A stretch of DNA of 64,000 bases from Lacrimispora xylanisolvens. GTDB taxonomy: Bacteria > Bacillota > Clostridia > Lachnospirales > Lachnospiraceae. A program made the position numbers and the translations under genes. Below the pieces are notes generated by a model, which did no database searches, was not told the DNA's origin, and was given only the letters and a program-made list of their open reading frames with translations. Of this stretch, positions 8,345 through 16,467 are shown one piece after another; position 1 is the first letter of the stretch, and every line of letters begins with the position of its first letter. The stretch is taken from contig NZ_PTJA01000004.1 of assembly GCF_002934545.1 (NCBI RefSeq), positions 372,001 through 436,000 of the forward strand, given 5' to 3'.

Positions 8345-10027
8345 TTATTTCTTATGCAGGTAATAGGCTGCCGCTTCATACGGTAACAGCCGGCTTTGTC
8401 TTTGTTGCAAAGAGTCATTGTAGTTATGAATCAGACACGTTGCATCTTCCCTAAAAAATTCTTCAGGTAAGGATACGGCCGTCTCTTCATCAGAAAAATT
8501 GCAAACCACCAGCAGCCGTTCATCTCCCAGACTTCGCACATAGGCAAATACCCGGGTATCCTCTTTCATAATCAGTTCATAATTTCCATAAACAATAATC
8601 TCATAATTCTTCCGAAGCTTAATCAGCTTCCTGTAATAATGAAACACAGAGTTTTCATCTGCCAGTTCTTTTTCCGCATTGATCTCGATATAATTAGGGT
8701 TTACGGATATCCAGGGAACTGCATTGGTAAATCCGGCCTCCGGGCTATCATCCCACTGCATGGGAGTCCTTGCATGATCCCTGCTTTTGCACCGTAAATA
8801 ACGCATCATGGTTTCATGGCTTACCAGGCCTTTTCCTATAAGCTCTTTATAGGCATTGAGACTCTCAATATCCCGAAACTGGGATAATTCTGTAAATGGA
8901 TAATTGGTCATCCCCAATTCCTCTCCCTGATAAATGTAAGGAGTCCCTCTCATCATATGAAGGCAGGTTGCCAGCATCTTGGCGGAAACCTCTCTGTAAC
9001 GGCTGCTGTCATCACCAAAGCGGGAAACGGCTCTTGGCTGGTCATGATTATCCCAGTATAAACTGTTCCAGGCATCGTCTCCCAGCTCCTCCTGCCATCT
9101 GGAGAGAACGCGTTTTAACCGCAGCAGATCCGGCTTCTTATCCGTCCACTTTCGCAGTTCTCCGTCTCCCTCCACATGTTCAAAATGAAAGACCATATTT
9201 AATTCCTGTTCTCCGGAGCCTGCATATTTTCTGGCTTCCTCCACCGTAACCCCTGCAGTCTCACCCACCGTCATCAAATCATAGTTAGACAAAACCTTTT
9301 TATTCATTTCTTTCAGATAAGTATGAACCTTTGGTCCATGGACTGCATAAGGGGAAAAATCCCCATAAAGCCCTTCCTTTACTTCTCCGTCCGGAAGGGA
9401 TGGGGTTTTGGATATCATACTGATTACATCCATTCGAAAACCATCAATTCCTTTTCTGCACCACCAGTCCATCATTTCAAAAACTTCATTTCTGACAGCC
9501 TCATTCTCCCAGTTTAAATCCGGCTGTTTTGGAGAGAACAAATGCAGGTAATACATGCCGGTTTTCTCATCCTTTTCCCAAGCAGAACCTCCAAAGCAGG
9601 AACCCCAGTTATTGGGCGGTTCATTCTCTCCCTTCCCCTCTCTCCAGATGTAATAATCCCGGTAAGGATTCTCCCTGCTGCTCCGGCTCTCCAGAAACCA
9701 GGGATGCTCATCAGAGGTATGATTTACAACCAGGTCCATAATAATTCGGATTCCGTTTTCATGGGCTTCTTTTAACAAATCATCAAAATCATTCATGGTT
9801 CCGAACTCATCCATAACCTTTTTGTAATCACTTATGTCATACCCATTATCATCGTTGGGGGATTGATAGACAGGTGACAGCCAGATCACATCAATTCCTA
9901 ATAGTTTTAAATACGAAAGCTTCTGTCTGATGCCGTTTAAGTCGCCGATCCCATCTCCGTTGCTGTCTTTAAAGCTTCGGGGGTAGATCTGATATACGAT
10001 TGCCTCTTTCCACCATTTTCGTTCCAT
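8345..10027 (-). CDS. Second GH13 alpha-glucosidase
   Basis: A 560-residue paralogue of the downstream gene, also cytoplasmic. Seen: WWKEAIVYQIYPRSFKDSNGDGIGDL, DLVVNHTSDEHPWF, nucleophile Asp in GFRMDVISMI, acid Glu in TVGETAGV and the third Asp in WDNHDQPRAVSRF. VNHTSDEHPWF is the usual oligo-1,6-glucosidase form, and the residues after the acid Glu (TAG versus VFN) differ from the neighbour, so the two enzymes may split the substrate range. The start has GAGGAG six bases upstream. It follows the permease gene by 16 bases. Confidence 0.88.
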   Translation of the reverse strand: MERKWWKEAIVYQIYPRSFKDSNGDGIGDLNGIRQKLSYLKLLGIDVIWLSPVYQSPNDDNGYDISDYKKVMDEFGTMNDFDDLLKEAHENGIRIIMDLVVNHTSDEHPWFLESRSSRENPYRDYYIWREGKGENEPPNNWGSCFGGSAWEKDEKTGMYYLHLFSPKQPDLNWENEAVRNEVFEMMDWWCRKGIDGFRMDVISMISKTPSLPDGEVKEGLYGDFSPYAVHGPKVHTYLKEMNKKVLSNYDLMTVGETAGVTVEEARKYAGSGEQELNMVFHFEHVEGDGELRKWTDKKPDLLRLKRVLSRWQEELGDDAWNSLYWDNHDQPRAVSRFGDDSSRYREVSAKMLATCLHMMRGTPYIYQGEELGMTNYPFTELSQFRDIESLNAYKELIGKGLVSHETMMRYLRCKSRDHARTPMQWDDSPEAGFTNAVPWISVNPNYIEINAEKELADENSVFHYYRKLIKLRKNYEIIVYGNYELIMKEDTRVFAYVRSLGDERLLVVCNFSDEETAVSLPEEFFREDATCLIHNYNDSLQQRQSRLLPYEAAAYYLHKK

Positions 10028-10043
10028 CTCAGACTCCTCTCCA

Positions 10044-10934
10044 TTATTTGATTGCCCCTTCTACCATTCCCTGTATAATCTGCCTCTGGGCACATAAAAA
10101 CAGAATCACAATGGGAATCATGGCAAGAAATGCGGCTGCCAGGATTAAATCCCACTGCTTGACATAGGAACCTACAAAGCTGCTCACTGCAACAGGCAGT
10201 GTTTTAATTCTTCCATTGAGCCCCAGCATCAGGGAGGGAAGAAGATAATCATTCCAGATCCAGATTCCGTTTAGAATCAGCACAGTCATCTGCACCGGCT
10301 TTAACAGCGGAAAAACGATCTGGAAAAATGTATTTTCCGGACTGCAGCCATCAATCCACGCTGCTTCCTCCAGTTCTTTTGGAATTCCCTTTATAAATCC
10401 ATGAAGAATAAACACAGATAAGGAGCCTCCAAATCCCAGATAGGCTGTGATGATACCGGTATAGCTGCTTAACAGGGGAATTCCTGTAAATTCAGATACC
10501 TTGCGAAACGTAGACAAAAGAGGAAGCATGACCACCTGAAACGGGATAACCATGGATGCCACAAACATCATGAAAATCAACTGGGACCATTTTGTCTTAT
10601 TCCGAACCAGCACCCATGCAGCCATGCTGGAAAATAAGGTCAGTAAAATCAGACTGACTGCGGTGATGTATAAGGAACTTCCAAAGGATTTCCAATAGCT
10701 GAAATTCTGGTTGCCGATCACATTTTTTAAGTTAATAAACAGTTGTCCCCAGTCAGTTGGAGGTGCAATGGGGCTGATTACAATATCTGCACTTTTTTTC
10801 GCTGCATTAAATACCACAAGGATAAAAGGAGACAGTACAGTCAGTGACAGTATGAAACCAATCAGCTCAGGAATCAGATGTTTTGACTGCCTTGCGTCCC
10901 ATGTCATTTTGCTCCTCCTGCTAATTTCTTTCAT
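10044..10934 (-). CDS. Sugar ABC transporter permease, MalG type
   Basis: A 296-residue membrane protein with six predicted helices, the second permease of a carbohydrate uptake (CUT1) ABC transporter. The coupling loop EEAAWIDGCSPENTFFQIVFPLLKP, which docks to the ATPase, is clear. It overlaps the upstream permease gene by four bases. No ATPase is encoded in the operon, so a shared MsmK/MalK-type ATPase encoded elsewhere is expected, as is normal for CUT1 systems in Firmicutes. Confidence 0.9.
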   Translation of the reverse strand: MKEISRRSKMTWDARQSKHLIPELIGFILSLTVLSPFILVVFNAAKKSADIVISPIAPPTDWGQLFINLKNVIGNQNFSYWKSFGSSLYITAVSLILLTLFSSMAAWVLVRNKTKWSQLIFMMFVASMVIPFQVVMLPLLSTFRKVSEFTGIPLLSSYTGIITAYLGFGGSLSVFILHGFIKGIPKELEEAAWIDGCSPENTFFQIVFPLLKPVQMTVLILNGIWIWNDYLLPSLMLGLNGRIKTLPVAVSSFVGSYVKQWDLILAAAFLAMIPIVILFLCAQRQIIQGMVEGAIK

Positions 10935-11971
10935 AGTTCCACCTCCCTTTTCTTACTGATGGAAACCTGGGTAAGAGATACGGCTGCCAGAATGAGAAAG
11001 AAAACCACAGCCTTTGTCTGCCCTTCCGCATATCTGTTTCTTGCAATCGCCGTATTATAAATATTAAGAGCCAGAAACTCCGTGGAAGCCACTGCCTTTG
11101 CTCCCAGGATCCGGCTGGGCGCTCCGTTTGTAATGGCATAGTTTAAATCAAACTGCTTAAAAGAATTGACCAGGGTAAGAAAGATACAAACCGTGAAAGT
11201 ATTGGCTATCATAGGCAGCTTAATATGTAAGAGTGTTTTTAACGCTCCTGCCCCGTCTACAGCCGACGCTTCCAGAATATCTCTTGGAACTCCCTGAAGA
11301 CCAGTAACATAAATCATCATAATATAACCGGCATACTGCCATGTGCTGACAATAAGAATTGCAAAAAATGCCAGATTGGGACTGGTCAGCATGGAAACAC
11401 TTCCTGCCAAAAGACTTGTGAACACTTTATTAAAGATAAACTGCCACACATATCCCAGTACGATTCCTCCGATTAAGTTAGGGAGAAAAAAGGAAGCTCT
11501 GTAGAAATTTCTTCCCTTCACCCCTGAGGTACATAAAATTGCCAGGAAAAACGCAGCTATATTGACAGAAACCATATTAAAGACCGTAAATAAGAATGTA
11601 ATTAACAGCGAATATAAATAATCGGGAGCATGAAACATCTGTCCATAATTCTTAAGTCCTACAAACTGGGTAAACTTAATTCCATTCCAGTCTGTAAATG
11701 AATAAAAAATGCCAAATATAAAAGGGATCAGCACGGTTATGAAAAAAGCGCCTATGAGAGGCAGCAGAAATAAACCATTTACGATCACCCTGTGCTTTTT
11801 TCCAGGAACCAGATAAAGACTAATCACAAGCAGAAGCAGCCCGCCCGCAAGGAATGGACCCCTTCCCCAAAAATCCCTGTTGTAAAAATCAAAATAAAGC
11901 CCGCAGCAAATCATCGCTGCACCTGTCACTGCCGGCAGATATGTGGTTATCTTTTTTGCTTTTCCCTCCAT
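10931..11971 (-). CDS. Sugar ABC transporter permease, MalF type
   Basis: A 346-residue membrane protein with about eight helices; two extra helices at the N-terminus (residues about 10-60) precede the usual six. Seen: FGIFYSFTDWNGIKFTQFVGLKNY, typical of MalF-family permeases, and the ATPase-coupling loop EASAVDGAGALKTLLHIKLPMI. It pairs with the MalG-type protein encoded just downstream and receives sugar from the binding lipoprotein encoded upstream. A stable hairpin separates it from the binding-protein gene. Confidence 0.9.
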   Translation of the reverse strand: MEGKAKKITTYLPAVTGAAMICCGLYFDFYNRDFWGRGPFLAGGLLLLVISLYLVPGKKHRVIVNGLFLLPLIGAFFITVLIPFIFGIFYSFTDWNGIKFTQFVGLKNYGQMFHAPDYLYSLLITFLFTVFNMVSVNIAAFFLAILCTSGVKGRNFYRASFFLPNLIGGIVLGYVWQFIFNKVFTSLLAGSVSMLTSPNLAFFAILIVSTWQYAGYIMMIYVTGLQGVPRDILEASAVDGAGALKTLLHIKLPMIANTFTVCIFLTLVNSFKQFDLNYAITNGAPSRILGAKAVASTEFLALNIYNTAIARNRYAEGQTKAVVFFLILAAVSLTQVSISKKREVEL

Positions 11972-12015
11972 ACGACTTCTCCTTTATCTCTGCTTTGACG
12001 TTACCATATGGATAC

Positions 12016-12034
12016 GGGCGGCTTTTGGCCGCCC
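12016..12034 (-). other. Intercistronic hairpin between binding-protein and permease genes
   Basis: GGGCGGC (12016-12022) and GCCGCCC (12028-12034) with a five-base loop and no U-run. It lies between the stop of the binding-protein gene (12043) and the permease start (11971). Such hairpins usually protect the upstream message so that the binding protein is made in excess. Confidence 0.6.
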
Positions 12035-12042
12035 CACCCCGG

Positions 12043-13383
12043 TTATTTTTTCACATAGTCTGCAATAGCCGTCTGCATCATGTTTACAAATCCGTCCTTG
12101 TCAATCTCACCTTTTGCATACAGCTCAAACACCTTACCTGTGGCATTCATGGAGATTCCTTCGGGCATCTTCGTCCATTCCCAGGAATAGGTGTTTCCCG
12201 CATCCACATAGGTCTTTAAACTCATGGCCAAAGGCGTCTTGGGACTGACTTTACAGGTGGTATAAGGAGAAATCATACCGCAGTCGCTTACCAGACATTC
12301 CTGTCCTTCTTCCGTCAGGGCAAGTTCTTTTAAGAACGCCTTGCAGGCATCGATGTTGGTGCCTTTATTATAAACAGCCCACCAGGATGGACAGTCTGCA
12401 AGAACACCTTTCATCTCTTCCTTTGTAAATGCCAGTGGGGCGATTCCACATTCAAACTTCACGCTATAATCAGGAAGAGATGGATCAATCCAGTTCCCCT
12501 GGGTGATAAATGCAGTCTTTCCCTGTGCCCACAGAGCCAGCTGATCATCATATGTTCCGGAAATCAGAGTATTCTTATCGGAATAATCAAACAGTAGCTT
12601 CATGAAATCTGCAAACTGACCAAGACGCTCTGTGTCCGTCTTTCCGGATTTTAACTGATCAATATAAGTGGTGTCCCCTCTCTTTAACCCACCTGATAAG
12701 TAGTAACCAAACAGATGGTTTCCTGTTGACCAGTACATCTGCCCAGATTCAGCCGCAACTGAGCATACAGCGGACAGTCCCAGTTCTCCCTTTTTTTGAT
12801 CGATGGCCTCAAACGCCTTCTTAAACCCGTCATAATTGGTAAGAGATGCGGGATCGATTCCTGCTGCTTTCAAAACGTCTTTATTATATGTAATGCCATA
12901 TCCTTCTACTGCATAAGGAAATCCTACGGTTTTTCCATCCTCTGACTTAAAACCAAACTCTGTCTGGGAAGCCCATTCCTCTCCGCTTAAGTCGGTCATA
13001 TAATCCTTCCAGGTCTGATAATCTCCTTCGCCGCCAAATACAAATAAGTCCGGCATATTGCCTGCTGCCAAATATCCCTTCATGGTTCCATTGATGTCAA
13101 CTCCGCCTCCAAGGGACTCAATTACAACCTCCTGACCGGTCTTCTCCTGATACTTTTTGGCAAATGCCTTTAATGGCTCGTCAATTTCGATTTTTCCGTT
13201 TACAATCCGAATCGCCTGTCCCCCGGACTTAGCCTGGCTCTGGCTCTCGCTCTTACTGTCTGCGGACTGGCTTCCGGCAGAGGAGGCCACAGTTCCACCT
13301 GATTGTGCGCTCGATCCACAACCTGCAAGTGACAAAACTGCCGCTGTTCCCGCCATCGCCATAACCCATAAGTATTTCTTCAT
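12043..13383 (-). CDS. Carbohydrate ABC transporter substrate-binding lipoprotein
   Basis: A 446-residue family 1 extracellular sugar-binding protein. I place the start at 13383 (MKKYLWVMAMAG) because GGAGGG lies just upstream and a lipoprotein signal follows (TAAVLSLAGC); the open frame extends 24 codons further up but would spoil the signal peptide. After the lipid Cys comes a Ser/Gln/Lys linker, then a typical two-lobed fold (DLFVFGGEGDYQTW, GFPYAVEGYGITYNKDVLKAAGI, AFITQGNWI). The two glucosidase genes in the same operon suggest alpha-gluco-oligosaccharides as cargo. Confidence 0.88.
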   Translation of the reverse strand: MKKYLWVMAMAGTAAVLSLAGCGSSAQSGGTVASSAGSQSADSKSESQSQAKSGGQAIRIVNGKIEIDEPLKAFAKKYQEKTGQEVVIESLGGGVDINGTMKGYLAAGNMPDLFVFGGEGDYQTWKDYMTDLSGEEWASQTEFGFKSEDGKTVGFPYAVEGYGITYNKDVLKAAGIDPASLTNYDGFKKAFEAIDQKKGELGLSAVCSVAAESGQMYWSTGNHLFGYYLSGGLKRGDTTYIDQLKSGKTDTERLGQFADFMKLLFDYSDKNTLISGTYDDQLALWAQGKTAFITQGNWIDPSLPDYSVKFECGIAPLAFTKEEMKGVLADCPSWWAVYNKGTNIDACKAFLKELALTEEGQECLVSDCGMISPYTTCKVSPKTPLAMSLKTYVDAGNTYSWEWTKMPEGISMNATGKVFELYAKGEIDKDGFVNMMQTAIADYVKK

Positions 13384-13442
13384 AATATACCCTCCATTAT
13401 AAAATATGCTGTCAAAAAGTGATATTTTAATAATTATATTGT

Positions 13443-13460
13443 AACTTATGCGCATAAGTT
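13443..13460. promoter_or_regulatory. 18-base perfect palindrome in the promoter of the alpha-glucoside operon
   Basis: AACTTATGCGCATAAGTT is perfectly symmetrical. On the minus strand it ends four bases before TATAAT (13438-13433), thus within the -35/-10 spacer of the presumed promoter, where a repressor would block RNA polymerase. The LacI-type protein encoded at 15322-16365 is the nearest candidate; the assignment is inference. Confidence 0.6.
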
Positions 13461-13535
13461 CTATATACAGTATATTATCACTTTATGGAGGATATAACAA
13501 GAGTTTTTTGATTCATTTTTCAAGTTATTTTTATA

Positions 13536-13566
13536 ACAAAAACGGCGGTTTTGAAAACCGCCGTTC
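13536..13566 (-). terminator. Intrinsic terminator of the peptidase E-like gene
   Basis: Arms AACGGCGGTTTT and AAAACCGCCGTT (13541-13565) form a 12-base stem with a very short loop; on the minus strand a U-rich stretch follows. It lies 33 bases past the stop at 13599. Confidence 0.8.
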
Positions 13567-13598
13567 ATTATTAATACATTGCCAGGCTGACCCGGAGT

Positions 13599-14213
13599 TT
13601 AGTTTCTTTTGATTGCTATTTCATCCCCCCTGACCGCAATCGCTTCATGATTGCTTATGGGAGACAGGTTTAATACGTCTGAATAGGTGTCCACTATTTT
13701 CTGCCCGATTTTCTTAAAAGGTGAATTGGTATAGTGGGGAACCGTATAAAAATCCACCAGGCCTAAAGCATCAAAATTTTCTAAGTCAGGTGCTTTTTCT
13801 GCTGAATCCATTCCTTTCGCATATTCAATGTTTGCAGATGCAACCATTGCCCCGGCAGATTCGCCGATATACAGTTTTCCGGCATGAACTTCATCAATCA
13901 GTATTTGATCTGCACCGCTTCTTTTCAATTCCTGCAACAAGAAGAATGTGTTACCTCCTGTCACATAAATAAAATCGTTGTTTTTTATTTTGGCGGTGAT
14001 TTCTGCAGTCGGAGCGGTTGAGATATCCAGCTCCTCAACAACAAGCCCCATCTTTTCAAGGGCCTTTCTTCCTTCCTTCACATAAAATACAACCTTTTCC
14101 GTTTTGCTTGCAGTGGGAATAAAGGTGACGGTTTTTCCGTTTAAATCTTTCTCAAAGTCTGCAAATATGTCAGCTACATCACTAAAGGATGATGCCAAAA
14201 ATAATTTTTTCAT
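13599..14213 (-). CDS. Peptidase E-like protein (S51 family, class I amidotransferase-like fold)
   Basis: A 204-residue cytoplasmic protein. The S51 nucleophile elbow is present as IGESAGAMVAS, with the catalytic Ser in the middle. Upstream motifs FIYVTGGNTFFLLQELKR and downstream LGLVDFYTVPHYTNSPFKK, with a His in the expected region, match the dipeptidase E fold. Family members cleave Asp-X dipeptides, but many Firmicutes homologues are uncharacterised, so activity is inferred. It is divergent from a WYL regulator; the 93-base gap carries a near palindrome, which suggests the regulator controls this gene. Confidence 0.82.
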   Translation of the reverse strand: MKKLFLASSFSDVADIFADFEKDLNGKTVTFIPTASKTEKVVFYVKEGRKALEKMGLVVEELDISTAPTAEITAKIKNNDFIYVTGGNTFFLLQELKRSGADQILIDEVHAGKLYIGESAGAMVASANIEYAKGMDSAEKAPDLENFDALGLVDFYTVPHYTNSPFKKIGQKIVDTYSDVLNLSPISNHEAIAVRGDEIAIKRN

Positions 14214-14260
14214 AACCCATTTTATCCTTTCTTTATGATCATGAATCCAGTATAATCTAT

Positions 14261-14285
14261 AATGGTGTCAATTAGTGAAACCATT
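14261..14285. promoter_or_regulatory. 25-base imperfect palindrome between peptidase E and WYL genes
   Basis: Outer arms AATGGT (14261-14266) and ACCATT (14280-14285), with inner TCA/TGA pairs; 10 of 12 arm positions are symmetrical. It overlaps a TATAAT (14258-14263) for the plus-strand gene. It is a good candidate operator for the WYL regulator. Confidence 0.5.
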
Positions 14286-14306
14286 TAATCGAAAAGAGGA
14301 AATGCC

Positions 14307-15257
14307 ATGAATAAATCCCAGCGGCTTAATGATATGATGATATACCTCAATGATAAAAAGTCATTTAACCTTAAAAACATCATGGAACGATACTCCATAT
14401 CCAAAAGTACAGCACTTCGTGATATTCAGTCCTTAGAAGAAATAGGTATGCCAATTTACTCTGCATCTGGACGAAATGGATACTATGGCATCCTTCCCAA
14501 CCGTCTGCTGTCGCCCATTGTCTTTACCATTGATGAGGTTCATGCTTTATACTTTGCCATGCAGACCCTGAACGCTTATCAATCCACCCCGTTCCACCTG
14601 AATGTAAAAAAACTAAAACAAAAGTTTGAAGGGTGCATATCAGAAGAACGAATACAAAAGCTGCGGAGAATGGAATTGATTTTTAGCCTGGGAAGTTACC
14701 AAAATAAAAATGAATGCAGCTGTTTAGAGGACATTTTGAATATGGCCGTTGAGGAAAGAGTGTGTGAAGTGACCTACCAAAAGAAAGAGATTATCAATCA
14801 GTATTACGTCCAGTTTTTTGACATAACCTCTGCCTATGGACAATGGTATGCCACCGCTTACAATTTTCAGACAAAAAGACCCCAAGTGCTCCGATGCGAT
14901 AAAATTCATTCTGTACATTCCTGTGATCGATATTTGCCCAAACCGCTTTCTGAATTGCTTATTCCAGTGAAAGAGATGTTTAGAGAGAAAGATGCTGTTG
15001 ACTTTGAAGTTGGGATTTCTGCCAGAGGTGCGGATATATTCTATAAAGAACATTATCCGTCTATGGAGCTGTTCCATGAAAATGGGAAGAATTATATAAA
15101 AGGCTTTTATAACAAAGGGGAAGAAACTTTTATCGCAAATTATTTTATTGCCTACGGTGAGAATATTTTATCGATTCAGCCAAATCGCTTGAAGATGCTG
15201 GTTTTGGAACAATTGGAAACGATAAAAAACCACCTGCAAAAGAATTCCCCTGAATGA
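14307..15257 (+). CDS. HTH-WYL transcriptional regulator
   Basis: A 316-residue YafY-like regulator. Residues about 1-60 are a DeoR-type winged helix (NLKNIMERYSISKSTALRDIQSLEEIGMPIYSASGRNGYYGI). The middle and C-terminal parts form the WYL module: VCEVTYQKKEIINQYYVQFFDI, then GQWYATAYNFQTKRPQVLRCDKIHSV (the WYA of the WYL core). WYL proteins usually sense small molecules or nucleic acid and act on adjacent genes. The divergent peptidase E-like gene is the likely target, and a near palindrome lies between them. Confidence 0.85.
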   Translation: MNKSQRLNDMMIYLNDKKSFNLKNIMERYSISKSTALRDIQSLEEIGMPIYSASGRNGYYGILPNRLLSPIVFTIDEVHALYFAMQTLNAYQSTPFHLNVKKLKQKFEGCISEERIQKLRRMELIFSLGSYQNKNECSCLEDILNMAVEERVCEVTYQKKEIINQYYVQFFDITSAYGQWYATAYNFQTKRPQVLRCDKIHSVHSCDRYLPKPLSELLIPVKEMFREKDAVDFEVGISARGADIFYKEHYPSMELFHENGKNYIKGFYNKGEETFIANYFIAYGENILSIQPNRLKMLVLEQLETIKNHLQKNSPE

Positions 15258-15269
15258 GGCGTCAAAAAA

Positions 15270-15303
15270 AGAGGGATTGGTCAGTCTGATCGATCCCCCC
15301 TCT
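15270..15303. terminator. Possible bidirectional terminator between WYL and LacI genes
   Basis: GAGGG...TGGTCA pairs imperfectly with TGATCGATCCCCCCTC across a short loop, in the 64-base gap between convergent genes. A-rich sequence precedes it, giving a U-run only for the minus direction. Weak, with bulges. Confidence 0.35.
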
Positions 15304-15321
15304 ATTTCACAGCTCAACCTT

Positions 15322-16365
15322 TCAGTACTCATCTGTCAGATACAGGACATCCTGCATTTTTCTCACGGAAGAACGCTCTACGATAAATACGGGAAGCTGT
15401 TCAAAATTAGCTCCGTAATCCTCATCGTTTATAATATGAAACAGCTTTTCCACCGTAATCCGGCTTTTTTCCGTTACATCCTGGTGGACGGTGGTCAGTG
15501 CAGGCCTTACCAGACGGCTGCAGACATTATCATCGAATCCCACGATGGAAAGTTCTTCGGGAATTTTCATACCACGATCCTTTAAATCATTTAAAATAAA
15601 AGCAGCGTAATAATCCGATGCACAGATAAAGGCGGTAAAGTCCCTTGCCCGATCATATGCCTGGGACAAAATCAGGGACATATCAGCACCGCTTGGTCTG
15701 AGTCTGATAAAATTGTCTTCGTTCCATGGCAGTCCGGCACTGGTCAGAGCATCCCGGTATCCCATAAACCGTTGATAGTCTACGCCCATACAGTTATCTG
15801 CCAGAAATGCAATTTTCTGATGGCCTGACTGTATCAGATATTCTGTAATCTCCCTGCCGCCTTTTCTGTCATCAATTCCAACATTGACGTAGTCAAAGGA
15901 AACATCCTCAAAATAGGCATCCACAAAAACCATGGGCTTTTTCATCTTCTGATTTAACAGTTCCCCGTCTTCTTTCTGCATTCCAAGAAGAATCAGACCA
16001 TCAACATTCCAGCTGGATACGGAGCTGATAATCTCTCCTATATCACTGGAAACATATAGCATGGTAAAATATCCCTTTGCGCGGACATACCGTTCCACTG
16101 CTCCGATCAGTTCCCCTGCAAAAGGATCTTTTACAAAGTTATCGTATTTATTTTCGCTGGCTTTCATCGCCAGACCGATGATTCCGGACCGGTTACTGGC
16201 CAGATTCCTGGCATTTCTGTTTGGAACATAGTCATATTCTTCAATCAGCTTCTTCACCTTTTCCACCATAACAGGGGATACCTCTCCCTCTTTTCCATGA
16301 ATCACATTGGAAACGGTAGTTGTGCTGGTGCCGAGCAATTCCGCCATTTTTTTAATTGTAATCAT
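15322..16365 (-). CDS. LacI-family transcriptional regulator
   Basis: A 347-residue repressor. The N-terminal helix-turn-helix and hinge are typical (TIKKMAELLGTSTTTVSNVIHG, then YDYVPNRNARNLASNRSGIIGL); the rest is a sugar-binding-protein-like core (DGLILLG, SGHQKIAFLADN, AFICASDYYAAFILNDLKDRGMKIPEELSIVGFDD, LTTVHQD). It probably controls one or both flanking sugar operons. The gene is 102 bases downstream of the alpha-mannosidase gene on the same strand. Its ribosome site (AGGAAGGAG) is exactly complementary to a segment just after the mannosidase stop codon, so read-through messages would mask it. Confidence 0.9.
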   Translation of the reverse strand: MITIKKMAELLGTSTTTVSNVIHGKEGEVSPVMVEKVKKLIEEYDYVPNRNARNLASNRSGIIGLAMKASENKYDNFVKDPFAGELIGAVERYVRAKGYFTMLYVSSDIGEIISSVSSWNVDGLILLGMQKEDGELLNQKMKKPMVFVDAYFEDVSFDYVNVGIDDRKGGREITEYLIQSGHQKIAFLADNCMGVDYQRFMGYRDALTSAGLPWNEDNFIRLRPSGADMSLILSQAYDRARDFTAFICASDYYAAFILNDLKDRGMKIPEELSIVGFDDNVCSRLVRPALTTVHQDVTEKSRITVEKLFHIINDEDYGANFEQLPVFIVERSSVRKMQDVLYLTDEY

Positions 16366-16367
16366 TC

Positions 16368-16457
16368 CATGCTCCTTCCTCTCTCTGCAAACCCGCTAGA
16401 ATTTCTCTTATCCATTCTATTACGGCTTGTTCATTTATGCAAGCAGGAAGGAGCATG
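16368..16457 (-). promoter_or_regulatory. Inverted repeat masking the ribosome site of the LacI gene
   Basis: CATGCTCCTTCCT (16368-16380) and AGGAAGGAGCATG (16445-16457) are perfect 13-base complements 64 bases apart. On the minus-strand RNA, the downstream arm contains the LacI Shine-Dalgarno sequence. The upstream arm lies 11 bases past the mannosidase stop codon, so only transcripts reading in from the operon can form the stem. Confidence 0.5.
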
Positions 16458-16467
16458 AGCCGATTAC

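Noticed and set aside
13384-13455. N-terminal extension of the alpha-glucoside binding protein
   Set aside because: It would start within the promoter palindrome and bury the lipoprotein signal; the Met at 13383 has GGAGGG and a normal signal peptide.
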